Below are positions 31,152 through 47,699 of a stretch of 64,000 bases of DNA, piece by piece (positions within the stretch are counted from its first letter, which is position 1; the number at the start of each line of letters is the position of its first letter). The notes below the pieces were generated by a model. The model saw only the letters and a list, made by a program, of their open reading frames with translations, was not told the origin of the DNA and did no database searches. Location: the NCBI GenBank assembly GCA_039000515.1, contig JBCFYV010011164.1:43012288-43076287 (forward strand), given 5' to 3'. Origin of the DNA: Timema cristinae. Lineage: Eukaryota; Arthropoda; Insecta; Phasmatodea; Timematidae. A program made the translations under genes and the position numbers.

Positions 31152-31427
31152 TTATTATTATTATTATTATTAGCACCGCGTCTTACTACCCGTTCGGGTT
31201 GTACGCACTTACGCTAATGTGTAATGGTAGGGTGATTGTGAGATGAAATGAAGGACCTACAGTTTAACGTGGAACCCGAACCACGGTGGTGGCCTGGCAT
31301 TCCCCACATTCACAAGATGTCTTGTCAGAGGTGAAGGAAGGGTTTGGTAATCAGATAAATCCTTGCCGGGACCGAGGATTGAACCCTGGCCGCCAGCATA
31401 GAAGTCTGACACCTTACCCCTAGACCA
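31152..31427 (-). mobile_element. tRNA-derived SINE, family 2, with intact target duplication
   Basis: The flanks carry a perfect 13-bp duplication, ATCAATAGTGTTA, at 31139-31151 and 31428-31440, so this insertion is young. On the minus strand the head has A box TGGTCTAGGGG and B box GGTTCAATCC. The body has TTCACCTCTGACAAGACATC and GTTCCACGTTAAACTG. The tail ACCCGAACGGGTAGTAAGAC ends in (TAA)n and is the same tail as family 1. Confidence 0.9.
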
Positions 31428-31499
31428 ATCAATAGTGTTAAAAAGGTTTATGCCAGTGTTTAATTTCTCCGTGTAATACTAACCGTTCAGTGTGTTCAC

Positions 31500-31800
31500 A
31501 TTTATTATGTTAATAATAATAATAATAATACTATTTACAAAAAATAATTTTAAAATTAAAAAATACTTTTATTAATAATAAATAATAATAATATAACGCC
31601 CCTATTCTACCCCTGACAAAACAGTGTAAGGTCACTGATTTTATCTTGGTGCCCGGTAGCCAACCCTACTACAGCACTACCGGAGCACCCTAAGGTGTTA
31701 CATGGTTGGGATGTACCCCGAGCAGTAGGGGTTGGGATTGATGGTTCGTGGTGAATGAGACTGGCGAGTTAGTCCAATAAGATATATTTATTATTCTAGT
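31500..31800. other. (TAA)n tract and unidentified GC-richer stretch
   Basis: 31509-31530 and 31571-31592 are TAA repeats. 31600-31790 is less AT-rich, with CCCGAGCAGTAGGGG and a few short inverted matches. It is probably another transposon fragment, family unknown. Confidence 0.35.
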
Positions 31801-31823
31801 CAGATGCTAAACTACTACATGAG

Positions 31824-32032
31824 GCCCGACTGCTGAGGACGGGGAGATCGAGGTTCAAATCTCGGTCGGGTGAACTGGGGGTGGTTTTTTCCTAAATGGT
31901 TTTCCACTCTCCCTCCACGCAAATGCGGGATCACTTCCTTAATTCAACCTTCCCAATTCCTAATCCATTAGCGTAATTAGTACTTAAAGCGTATAACCCG
32001 AACGGGTAGTAAGACGCGGTGCTAAATATTAT
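31824..32032 (+). mobile_element. SINE family 1 copy, 5'-truncated, with target duplication
   Basis: The insert starts inside the head (GCCCGACTGCTGAGGAC), keeps the B box GGTTCAAATC and runs to the tail GTAGTAAGACGCGGTGCTAA. The 10-mer ACTACATGAG flanks it at 31814-31823 and 32033-32042. This is the pattern left by LINE-driven, incompletely copied insertion. Confidence 0.85.
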
Positions 32033-32584
32033 ACTACATGAGTAACCGGATAGATCTCCCGTGACGAGGGAGCAGGGACAATAACGGTCTCGCAGCCTTT
32101 CTGTAGACCCACGATCGACCCTCTGTTGGGGTGAACCACAAGATCACATTTTATATAGTCATTTCGTCAGACGTGCTAGATACCGCCACACATGTACTCA
32201 GCATGGCTTCCAACATTCAACAACCGTGTGTTATTCTCATCACAAAACTTGCTGATCTCGAGTTTCACCAGCCAGGAAGGTCCATCGGTCGCACTGTTTT
32301 CGCTCGTCAACAGGATGTAAGCTATATGAGCTATATGCTACTCTCAACAGGAAGGCAACCCAATACTCTTGACTCCAAGAGAATATACAAGCGTGCCAGA
32401 ATAAGCCTTTAAATAATTATGCCTATACAATAATAATAATAATAATAATAATAGAAACATATATGGGATTGAAATGCTAAAATTTTAAATATCGTGGAAA
32501 AAATTAATACTAGGCTTAACATCAACATATCAAGCTCAACAATAAAAAACTAAATAAATAAAACTGTAAAATATTTTTCTTGTA

Positions 32585-32735
32585 TAGGTCTAAGTTTTAA
32601 CTTGCAAAAGTGACAGCTGCTAAATATATGTTTTTGCATAGCATATGGTTTGGCGTAGGGATACATAATTTGATCTGGTAACTTTCGTTAGCTGTCAGTC
32701 ACCATCATAAAAGCCCTGGATCAACTATAGTTAAC
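32585..32735 (+). mobile_element. Partial copy of the MITE found at 35766-35991
   Basis: GTGACAGCTGCTAAATATATG to GTAGGGATACATAATTTG and GCTGTCAGTCACCATC.TAAAAGCCC match the reverse complement of the 35.8-kb element. The left terminal repeat is not clear. Confidence 0.65.
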
Positions 32736-33811
32736 CTTGTGACGAATAGGACTACACAACTGTTCGGTTAATAAGTATCTATTAAACCCTAGTTTTGAAA
32801 TAAATTCGTTTCTTCAAGATGTATAAGTTCTACGTATAATTATGAGATACTCAACTGTAGTATATGGCAAATGTGTTAAGATGGCAATGTCGTCTACAAC
32901 TGTTACGTTAGATAAATGTGTTTGCCTGAATAACTTATTTGAATTGATTTTTTTTCTTCTTTGAGGTACATATTGTATGCTCATATAACACCTAAATAGT
33001 AATTTTCCCTAGGTCATAGAGAAGTTTGTAAAGAATCGTTGCCAGCTATATGAACGGCATACGTCTTATACGATTAATTTCACCTCTTGTACAATCGTAC
33101 GACCCAATATTGGGATATTACAATGATACATTCTTAGAGATATAATATTGTTAGTTGATCAATGCTGTCTAAGCTTGTTTTCCTTCTTCAATGACCCGGA
33201 AAACGTGACTTAGTGCTTTGCTTTAGAATAAAACTTTAAGACGAAGATAACATCACTACACTTCCCCCTACAAGAGACTTTGGTTTTGTTCCTATGAGGT
33301 CGAAAAATAATGTGTATGTGTTGTGGGCGCTATTTTGAATTTAATTTATTTGTGGGCCTCAACGCTAGTATCGCTACTAGTGTATAAGGCCTTTGTTATA
33401 TATATTGTATGCAGAAGCTTAACTAAGCAATAATGGAACCATGGCATAACTTTCATGGTCGGCCCCCTCAAAAAAATTAAGTCTGATCCCCTCCACCCCC
33501 CACATATAAAATCTTATGTGTAATAATTGTAGATCATAATAAATTACATTAACACTATTATTTTAATTCTTTAATAAATTAAGTAATACAGGTTAAAATT
33601 TGTCTAGTAAAACTGCAACTGAAAATTGTAAACTAACTATATAATGAAAAAACTTGATCTGAATTGAATAAGACTATATTAATAAATATTATAAACAAAA
33701 TTATAATCAATATTAACACTTATAGAGGCTAAACAAACACCAACATTTAAAACACCTTTTTTCTGGCTTTGATCTCAGCAAAATTGTTTATAATTTCCTC
33801 AAAGTATTTTA

Positions 33812-33829
33812 GGGGGGGGGGGGGGGGGG
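33812..33829. repeat. G18 homopolymer
   Basis: Eighteen consecutive G on the plus strand, able to form a G-quadruplex. It is also a likely site of length error. Confidence 0.85.
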
Positions 33830-34039
33830 ATTTGCTTGTATCTTGTTAAATTTTGATTTGACAGGGGTAAAACGTGTACAACTTTTATTTTTGTAGCGCA
33901 TAAAATTACGCACAGTAAAGTGGGCATTGATTAATTTTTGATTGAATAGTGAGATCTTAACTAAACAAAAACAGGCTTATAATAAAAAAAAATCCCTTAC
34001 CAAATTAGTTCTGGGTAGCTGGGCCTGCGCGGTGGGCCC

Positions 34040-34325
34040 CATTTGAGTGACAAATGAAGAGGTCCTAAGAAGATTGGATTGGAAGAGAACCATTTTGGAT
34101 GTGATTATTTGGTACAAAGCAAACTGAATCGGGCACATCCTTAAGAGGAATGCCTTTTAGAAGGAAGGGTTGAGGTAAGGATAATCTTATGATGAAGAAG
34201 TTTTAAATATTAGATGACTTTAGGAAAGAAGATTTTGGGAGCTCAAGGAGGAGGCTGCAGATAGGGTGCATTGGCGGTCTAAGTTCAATGACAAAAGGAA
34301 TAGACCTGTCGTTAGACAGAATACA
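34040..34325 (+). mobile_element. RTE-like LINE, C-terminal fragment
   Basis: Broken frames give GHILRRNAF, then FWELKEEAADRVHWRSKF, then RPVVRQN. From memory this matches the conserved LLDDLKE..YWELKEEALDRTLWRTRFG..PVVRQT end of a LINE protein frequent in arthropods. Stops and shifts make it dead. Confidence 0.65.
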
Positions 34326-34829
34326 TAATAATAGTAATGATAATACATTTACAGCAATCAAGGTTAAACTTCTACCTTTCACGATAAACGTTGGAATGAC
34401 GAATAAGACGAAATGCAGTAGCTTGAAGACATCACTTCCGAACATTTGAAAAAATACATATATATTTAATTAAATTTTAATAAAAATGAATGTGTATTCG
34501 TTTATGATTAATTATATTTGAGGGGAAGAAATATTATTACTTAAAGCATCTTCTATTTTAACTTTAACTCTAGTGACTGAGACCAATTAAAAATTAGTTT
34601 TAAAAAAATGATAAAAGAATAGTGGGCTCGTTCAGATTAAAATGAATACAATACTTTGGGTTCAAAACCAGCATTTACATTTGACAACAAAATAATTATA
34701 TCGGGGTAAAACTTTAAAAAAATAATACATAAGATTGAACACGAGACTTTCTTATGACTTGTGTGTCATGTTGGGGGAAAATATATCTTAACTGTCCCTA
34801 GTCAACAATGGACTCTGTGATGTTCTTTA

Positions 34830-35105
34830 ATTACGGGTCCCTACGTTGTGCGCCAATTATGAAGTTCTGGAATATTACTGCACCGCGATGGGCGCCAATT
34901 GTGATGTTCTGGAATATTACTGCCCCACGTTGGGTGCCAATTGAAATGGTCTGGTTCGTCGCGTTGAGCGTCGATTGAAGTTACACCGTTTAATTAGCTG
35001 GTAATTGCCCCGTGGTCGAGCACTAATTAAAGCGGTCCGGTTTTTTGATGTTGTGAGTTAATTGGTATTTATAGCCCCGTGATCGAGCGCCAATTAAAGA
35101 GTTAT
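34830..35105 (-). repeat. Tandem units resembling tRNA-Lys primer-binding sites
   Basis: GCCAATT-type ends occur at 34852, 34894, 34936, 34970, 35022 and 35089; the first three are exactly 42 bp apart with TTCTGGAATATTACTG between. The minus strand of the third unit reads TTGGCACCCAACGTGGGGC, complementary to the 3' end of insect tRNA-Lys as I recall it. That suggests derivation from the region just inside an LTR, but no LTR pair is visible. Confidence 0.6.
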
Positions 35106-35517
35106 AATTAATACACACTTATTATTTTGGCAGGTTTTTATTTTTAAATCTCAGTTTGTTTCTAGAGAAAATAGATCATGTCGTCGAAATATATACGCGG
35201 CCTATTGTAGGGATCGCGGACAGAAGCTGTGCTAGTGACTAGTGAGTAGTGAGCAGTACTGGACGCCAAGACGCCAAGTGAGTTATGTCAGTTTTGTATT
35301 TAAATTGCACCATCCTTCGTATATATCCATTGCTCATGGAAGCTTCGAGAAGATTTAGTTTAGAAAAACAAAATACAAGAAAAAAACATCTCGGTTTTAC
35401 TGGGAGGTTCTAGAGCCGGAAAATGACTCAAGTTACATTTAAAAATCTCTATTCGAACCTTCGAGAAGAGGAAGTTATTATTTGAAATCTTAAATTGTCA
35501 ACTGACTTGACTAATGT

Positions 35518-35533
35518 CACGTGCGTGACGTCA
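35518..35533. promoter_or_regulatory. Palindromic E-box (CACGTG) and CRE (TGACGTCA)
   Basis: CACGTG at 35518-35523 and a perfect TGACGTCA at 35526-35533 sit 2.4 kb upstream of the NDUFAB1 start codon and 135 bp before an exon-like segment (35669-35723). This could mark the promoter of NDUFAB1 if the gene has upstream 5' exons. Chance occurrence cannot be excluded. Confidence 0.3.
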
Positions 35534-35668
35534 CTGATCAGTGGCTTTTGCCTTCTTAGAAGAAGAAATGCTTTAAGCGCCATTTAATATACTATATAAT
35601 TTAAATGAAATAAGATAGTTTATAAAATTAAGACGGAATTATTGTCAATGCTTTCACATACTTTTCAG

Positions 35669-35723
35669 GGGCAAATCAGTTACATTACAACTCACCTTGC
35701 GTACAAAAATACCAGCCTCCAAG
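35669..35723 (+). other. Exon-like segment upstream of NDUFAB1
   Basis: 55 nt bounded by a strong acceptor (ACATACTTTTCAG) and a strong donor (CCAAG|GTAAGTAT). It is open in one frame but unlike any protein I know. It could be a 5'UTR exon of NDUFAB1 or a chance pair of sites. Confidence 0.25.
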
Positions 35724-35765
35724 GTAAGTATCCCTGGGAACTACTTGTAGCCTGTGGGTGAGACA

Positions 35766-35991
35766 TACAGTAGCCCCATGGCTTCTTTGGTGCTAACTGA
35801 CAGCTCATAGCTGACAGTTGAAGTTACCAGACCAAATTATGTATCCCTACGCTGAACCATATGATCTGCAAAAACATATATTTAGCAGCTGTCACTTCTG
35901 ACCGTCAACATTTAGGTATATACCTAAATGTTAACTCAGAAGGCAGCCTTGATCTGTCAGTCAGCACCAAATAAGCCATGGAGCAACTGTA
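35766..35991. mobile_element. MITE with 38-bp terminal inverted repeats, TA-flanked
   Basis: The terminal repeats at 35766-35803 and 35954-35991 start TACAGTAGCCCCATGGCTTC and end GAAT/AATAAGCCATGG..CTGTA with about 85% identity. The outer TA at each end fits a Tc1/mariner-type target duplication. The interior includes AACATATATTTAGCAGCTGTC, shared with 32585-32735. Confidence 0.75.
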
Positions 35992-36038
35992 GCTAAGTAT
36001 GGATTCTTTGATAGTAATGGTGGACAACAGTGAATGAC

Positions 36039-36039
<1 letters not shown>

Positions 36040-36079
<40 letters not shown>

Positions 36080-36110
36080 TAATAATAATATAATAATATA
36101 AATAAAATCC
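36040..36110. repeat. (ATA)n microsatellite
   Basis: More than a dozen TAA units, slightly interrupted. The following 36.1-37.3 kb is AT-rich with nothing recognised apart from a GC-richer patch at 36590-36720 (GGTCGTCGTCGAAATGG), whose role is unknown. Confidence 0.85.
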
Positions 36111-37377
36111 TTAATGGATTTGACTTTGAAAAAATAAATTAGTATAGTCTTTTTCTTTAGTAAATAATTATCCCTTTAAAATGTTACCCTACCTTTCTGC
36201 TAGATTATAAAGTTAAAAGTGAAAACACAATTTTTCATAGCTCAAATATAATAACAAAAGTAATTTGAGGTACCGGTATTAATATCCAAATCTTAAGTCT
36301 AATCTTGGTGAATAGTTATTGAAATAATAAAAAACAAATTTATATTATGACTTCTTGAAACACATAATTAATAGATTTTCTTTATGAGGTAAATAGTTAG
36401 TAAGACAATAATATAATACAAAACATTGCATTCTAGTCAAAGGAATGGCTATGGCCAAAAGATTCTTTCCAGAAATATTGTTGGAGAAAAAAAGTTAGCT
36501 CGAGAAATAATATAGTATATTCATTTATTAGAAAATAATATTAAGTCTGTAAATCCTAGTAGAAAAAATTAATAAAAACATAGCGTCTGAGAAGGGCGGG
36601 TTAAAGAGGTGTAGATATTTAAAATTAAAGGTGTTCTGGGAGGTCGTCGTCGAAATGGTGGGTCGGTCCAAAACTAACTAAAAGTCCAAGAATCGTCGTT
36701 GTATAGGTCTAAAGTTGTCGTCGCGTTTCTGATAGTAATTTTGATAAACACTTGGAAGATTATTTTAAATTTTAATTTTAAAATTTCAATTTTTGCGGCA
36801 CTGAAAATTATGTGTCATCTTCTCTTCAGCTCCAAGACGCCAGTCTCGCTTCTTTTTCCCAATTCCAGCCTCCTAAGAGTTCTCGTTGAGACCTCAAAAA
36901 TCTCGCCGATATGGTGGTATTAAACTAAGTTCAAAATTTGAAATATTTGTCTAGAAATGTGTTAAGTTAAATTATAAAAAGGGAATATCTAGGAGTAAAG
37001 AAATAGTAATAAAACATCTTGATAATATTGTTATAATTACATAGTGTTTCCTTCGATGCAATGTAATGTCCGTGGAAAAACATTAAGTTCGAAAATGAAT
37101 AGAATGCGAATAATTAAAATTAGTGTGGCATCTGGCTGCATGGCGTGTAGTTGCGTCAAAATAAGTACACACTTAAGAATAAATAAAACCTAAATAAAGT
37201 ATAAACCAACAAAATTAAAATTCTTACACATTATGATTGTATTAATTTTGTATCTAATTTCTATAAATGAAATGAACTATGAAAAATATCTAAATTTTGA
37301 TAATATTAAATCACGATGTAATGAAATTAAATAAATGATGTGAGTGTACGTTATGACTTTTATTCTTGTCGTACCAG

Positions 37378-37437
37378 GTTGCCTCAAACATGCCAAACAC
37401 CCTTGCTAGCGAGTTCACGAAAATGGTTTATTCTAAT
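37378..37437 (+). other. Possible 5' exon of NDUFAB1 with in-frame ATG
   Basis: 60 nt between a plausible acceptor (TTGTCGTACCAG) and donor (CTAAT|GTAAGT). An ATG at 37390 opens a frame. If spliced to an acceptor at 37843 (CTTTTCAG|GATTGG), it runs without a stop into the NDUFAB1 start at 37886 and would add 30 residues. Coding or 5'UTR status is undecided. Confidence 0.3.
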
Positions 37438-37885
37438 GTAAGTACTTTAATATTATTCTCTTGTCTATAAATCATTTCTGAGTAAAAACTACATTAGCCG
37501 TTTGTTATTTTATCATTGAATGTTAACATTTTGTTCACCTGAAAGTAAAAGTCTTACCTTATCTGATTATCCTATGGACCTAACTTTAGGTACATTTGCA
37601 CTACCATAGGGTTGCTCAACTCGTCAAAGTAAGATTACCCCTTTCATGTTAAAAGGTGTTGATATTAATTATATATTGAAAACTTGAATGGTCCCATTAT
37701 ATTTATCACAAGTTTAACTATTCATGAAATATTATTATCATTATTATTTTAAAAGGTTTCAACAATACGTCTATATAATAAAACTAGATAGAATCAATTA
37801 CTTACATCTATACAAATAATTATAAGATAGCTCGACTTTTCAGGATTGGCATGCCTGTATCTGGAATATTTCATCAAAAAGAAAT

Positions 37886-43262
<5,377 letters not shown>

Positions 43263-44088
43263 AGTGTCAGAAAATTATTCTTGTTGGAACTTGCTGCCAG
43301 TAGACTATTTATAAATTTAAATATTGAATATGTAGTGTTGAACATTTCATTAAGTTTTTTTTTATTCTTATTATGTTATATTTTTGTCATTGGCTAAATG
43401 AGTTTTTGACACTGTACCTATTTAAATGATTGTAAAATACCATCACTTAAATTAAATGTGGTATTTATTTGAAAATGTGTAAGGTGTAACTTTCAGACTT
43501 GTTTTTCTTCAGAAACATTCATGAAAGGAAGATAAAAATGTATTTTTTGTCCAAATATTTGCTATAAAAGTAATGTATTTAGTAAATCAGTAAATGGTTA
43601 AACCCTTTTGGTTTATAGAAATTAACTTTAAAAAGTAATCATTTAACTCCATTTTATTATATTATTAAATCAAAGAATTGCATGTTTAACTGAACAATAT
43701 TGCTTACTATGTAAGGTATTACCCATCCCAAATAAGTTAAAAGTTTTTTTTGTTTTGTTTTTTCCTATTGAGGTTGTGAATAGATATTTATTTTCTTGAT
43801 ACATTATGATTTATTTGTGATCAAAGAAACAGTAATTTATACAAACTAATATTGGTAAAGCACCAAATTAACCATCACATTTCAATTTGTCACAGATTTG
43901 TGAGCTATGTTTAAAAAAGTTTCTTGTTTAGAAATAATTTGATAAAATCATCTTGTTTGTTGGTATTTTGCAAGTTTCTTTTACACACACTAAACTTAAT
44001 GGGAATTATCTGTGAAAATATTTGTTATATTGGTCATTTCACCTAAAGAGTTAGTATATTTATCTAATTTGAAACATTAATGGAATTT

Positions 44089-44416
44089 AATAAATCTACT
44101 CTTGCAGTTTCACCACTAACAGTTTTTTTTCCATTTATTCAAATAGTTTATTATTTTTATTAAAACATGGAACATTGACTACACACAACTTTTTGAAATA
44201 GTATTACCTAAAATTATCATTTAAAAGGCTATAAAACCTTAACAAAAAGTTTTAATTGAAAGAAAATTGGAGAATCTGCTTTTTAAAGAAATTATTTAGG
44301 TCGCGGTAGTATCTCCTTATTTATTTCGAGGTCGTTTTTTAGAGTAATATATTGTATTAGAATGCATTTCCATATGTTTTTAATAACCTTTAAATCTAAT
44401 TTAATGTGAAAATAAA
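44089..44416 (+). terminator. Candidate NDUFAB1 poly(A) signals
   Basis: AATAAA occurs at 44089-44094 and again at 44411-44416, 0.8 and 1.15 kb after the stop codon. The AT-rich sequence between the stop and these sites looks like 3'UTR, but other AATAAA-like words exist, so the true site is uncertain. Confidence 0.35.
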
Positions 44417-44469
44417 GCTCCTTTGTTGAAGTGTGCACTAAGTCAAACAAATAAGCTCCTTAGTTTAGT

Positions 44470-45800
44470 TAGGAACGGGATGTGGAAGGTGTTATATAGT
44501 CAACAGGAAAGGAAGAAAAGGAGCTATGGATGAGATAGTTGAGAAAATGTTCAACCCGGAAGAGGAGGATAGCAGTCCGACATGGAACAAAGTGGATGAA
44601 ACAGGGAAAGCACCGGGTGTGCACGAACTGACTGTGGAAATGATAAGAGCAACAGAAGAAAGAAGAAGTAGATCTGCAATGGTTATACAGGGTGCTACGA
44701 GTGGTTTGGAATGAGAACAAGGTATCGGAAGACAGTTAAAAGGTGTAGAGTCAGATTAGAGAGGAAAAGATGTCTACGATAGAATTAATCTTTGCCATAC
44801 GACAGCTGATGGAAAGAAAGTATGAATATGGGAAAGACTTGGTAAATTTGGTATCTATGAATGTGGAGAAGGCATATGATAGTGAGGATAGAAATAAAGT
44901 TTGGAAAGAGAAGTTGTAATGAGAGTGAAAAGCATGTATGAGGATAAAAGTTGTGTTAAGACTGAGTGGTTCCAAATAAGAAAATGGAGTTAAGCCCTTT
45001 CACCATTACTATTTGTAATGGTAATGGAAATGCTCAAGAACAAAGCGGCAAGAAAACTTGAGGAAAACAGAATGAAAGCCATGCAGATGTTTGCTGATGA
45101 CTTGATGGTATGGGGGAGAAGGAAGAGGAAGTTCAGGAATGAAATAAGGAAGTGAAAGAGTGAAATGAAATTTAGCATGGCTTAGTATGAAGTGATGGTA
45201 ATGACATGGAAAAGGTTAAGGCCTAATAAAGCTATAAGGTCGAATGGAGTAGAGCTGAGAAAAGTATAGAATGTAACATATCTTGGAAGCTTGATTGAGG
45301 AGAAAGGTGGAAGTAGAAAGGATTTAATGAGAAGAGGACAGCAGGGAGAGTTGTTCTATAGGTGTTTAAGAGACCTGCTGTGGAGAAGAGAAGTGCCCTT
45401 GAAGTGTAAAGAAGTGTTGTACAGGGCGTACTTTGTACCCATTGTCTCATAGGCAGCAGAAACATGAACATTGACTGTAAAATGGGAATGAAGTTTATGA
45501 GAAGCATGTTAGCTGTCACGAGGATAAAGAGGATAAGTAATGAAGTTATTTGGAAATAGTAGGGGTACATGAGATAGTATGGGCATGTAATGAGAATGAA
45601 AAAAGAGAATATGCCAAAGAAAATGTTGGAAATGAAGTATGTAGGGAAAATACTGCAAGGAAGACCAATAAAGATGGGAGGAGCAGAAAACAAAGTGTTC
45701 AAGTGAGAGGAGAAGAATGGAAGAAAGTAAAGGAGGAAGAGTGGGTGAAGAATAGAAGAAGATGGAGGTATTAAATTAAACTGACCCCTCCACAGGCTGG
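44470..45800 (+). mobile_element. Decayed LINE with reverse-transcriptase remnants
   Basis: Across several frames: ALSPLLFVMVMEML (about 44990), MQMFADDLMVWG (about 45080; FADD is the catalytic box), NVTYLGSLIEEKGG (about 45270), VLYRAYFVPI (about 45420), a degraded AETWTLT block (about 45450) and WVKNRRRWRY near 45760. The order is that of a non-LTR reverse transcriptase followed by its C-terminal tail. Many stops show it is dead. The 3' end matches 41170-41470 and probably 63420-63840. Confidence 0.75.
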
Positions 45801-46329
45801 GAACAGTTGATAAGTCTAGTTAGAGTAAATAATAAATGTAAAACTCGCCTAATTCAATCCATGGGACTTAGTTATAGCTCATGATTTCTTTGGTTAAAAA
45901 TTAACAAACAGAGGTAAAAAGCAATATTGTGTTTGTCCGTTTTATGTGTTTCCTGTATCTTCTTCCAAATATAACGTTAGAGGTGCCCAACTCTTTACCC
46001 CCTTGTAAAAATTACAACCTAAATTAATGGGATGTAAATTAGCTGAGGATGATTATAATTTACATCTCGCTGTCATCCTATGTAAAAATAATTAAATTGA
46101 CTAAGAAGTTTTAGATTTACAGCCTCCTTAAAAAACATGAATTGTAACTATTTGTTCAACATCAAATAAGGTCATCTATCTCTCTCGCTCTCTCTCTATT
46201 TTTTTCTTTTTCTCACACCTCAATATACAGCATGTTTCCTCCAGATTAAACAGACAAACTATGAGAAGTGGTCGAGATATAAAAACTAAATCAACATGTC
46301 TTTTGATGAATCAGTTTGTTTTTTAAAAT

Positions 46330-46640
46330 ATAGCCTCCAGCCAGAGACAAGCATTTCACATATAAATAATCATCATTGCACGTCTGCTCACGCATTTGTG
46401 CAAGCCTTTGTTGAAATGAGTGAAGATAAGCACTTCGTACACTTTTTGCTCGAGAGCACCCCATAATAAATAGTCTTAATCACATTAATTCAGGTTAGGG
46501 CGGAGGCCAAGTCAAAGGTCCAGCACAACCAATCCATCTTTCAGGAAAATCAATATTAAGACCTTTGCCGTAGTGGGCAGCAGGGGTGCAGAATATGTCC
46601 GACCACACGAACGAGGTTCGGGGGAAATTTGGTGCAGGGA
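46330..46640 (-). mobile_element. DDE transposase remnant
   Basis: The minus strand encodes FPERWIGCAGPLTWPPP followed, after stops, by LRLFIMG. From memory this is the FPxRWIGRxGPxxWPPRSPDLTPxDFFLWG block before the last catalytic acid of a widespread arthropod transposase. Further 3' a degraded C-terminal part (SFQQRLAQM) remains. Confidence 0.6.
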
Positions 46641-46799
46641 AAAGTCCTACAATTTTGTTGATGCATTTATTACATTCTGGTTTTGATATGGTAGTTTCAT
46701 TTGTATGAAAAACAAAGATCGATAACACTCAACGCTGACCTCATTATGTGCCATAGTGAGGCAGTGTGTGTGTAATCACAAAGAGTTGCGGTGTCTAGG

Positions 46800-47690
46800 G
46801 GCTAAGATAATGTATCAGCGTTCTAAATAAGTCATGAGATAAGGGGCAGGCAGGCGGTGGAGGGTATGAAAGGGTGAGCAATGTCTTGTTTTAGTTTGAA
46901 TTCAGTCACCCATTAAATTGCGATGTGCGCAAAGTTTATTTAAACTTGTGACATGCATATTGTAATAATTGTGTAGCGATGAAATTGTTTTTAGTGGACC
47001 TATTAAGGTTTGTACATCATACAATAGATAAATGTTTATAAAAAATTAGATGGTTTAGTGAAACAAATGTTTATCATGTCGACTTTTAAGAGCAAACAAG
47101 ACGTCAATTGTGCTTATTGTGAATGGCATGGCACACGTGATAAACTCTGATATCATGTATCTAAAAAAATATCTCCAAGAAAAACCTAGAAGTAAGGATC
47201 AAGAGAGTATTGTAAATTTTGTAAAATGTAAATTATGTGATCAGGAGAAACTCGTAAATAGCGATAGTATTTCCTCTAATGTGATTGATAGTGACAGACC
47301 TTGCAGTAATGGCGAGTCTACGAAAAATTGAAAATTATATGAAAATCGACAATTAAACCAAGGCCTCCTGAAATTACACTACATTGCCTCTTACTCTCAA
47401 ATGTTGGTACCGGTAAGCCTAATGGTACCAATGAACAATTAATAATATATAATGCACACAAGGAAATGGGAAGGTTGAAATTTCTGGGAGACAACTAAAT
47501 TTTTTTATAAGGTAGGTACTATAAAAATAACTATGATTTATAAATTTGAATTTTACAAACTATGAAGTAGGTAATAATCTGTATTCTCTTCAACCTCTAT
47601 CTAATATTCAATGTTTTATTTTGAGTGCTATGGTATTCAGATTTTTTTTTTAATGTTATGTTCTGGGGAAATATTGGAGCCTGAACATAT
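46800..47690. other. AT-rich intergenic DNA with a transposase-like N-terminal trace
   Basis: Around 47070-47330 broken frames show CAYCEW and FVKCKLCDQEK, CxxC motifs that recall the BED/zinc-finger start of hAT transposases. The signal is weak and no terminal repeats are visible. Confidence 0.25.
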
Positions 47691-47699
47691 TCTGCACCC

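Noticed and set aside
34830..35105. A complete LTR retrotransposon
   Set aside because: No pair of direct terminal repeats and no gag, protease or integrase motif was found around the primer-binding-site-like units.
45232..45702. 156-codon minus-strand open frame, the longest in the window
   Set aside because: It is antisense to the A/G-rich LINE at 44470-45800, which carries recognisable reverse-transcriptase motifs. The hydrophobic minus-strand product is a compositional shadow.
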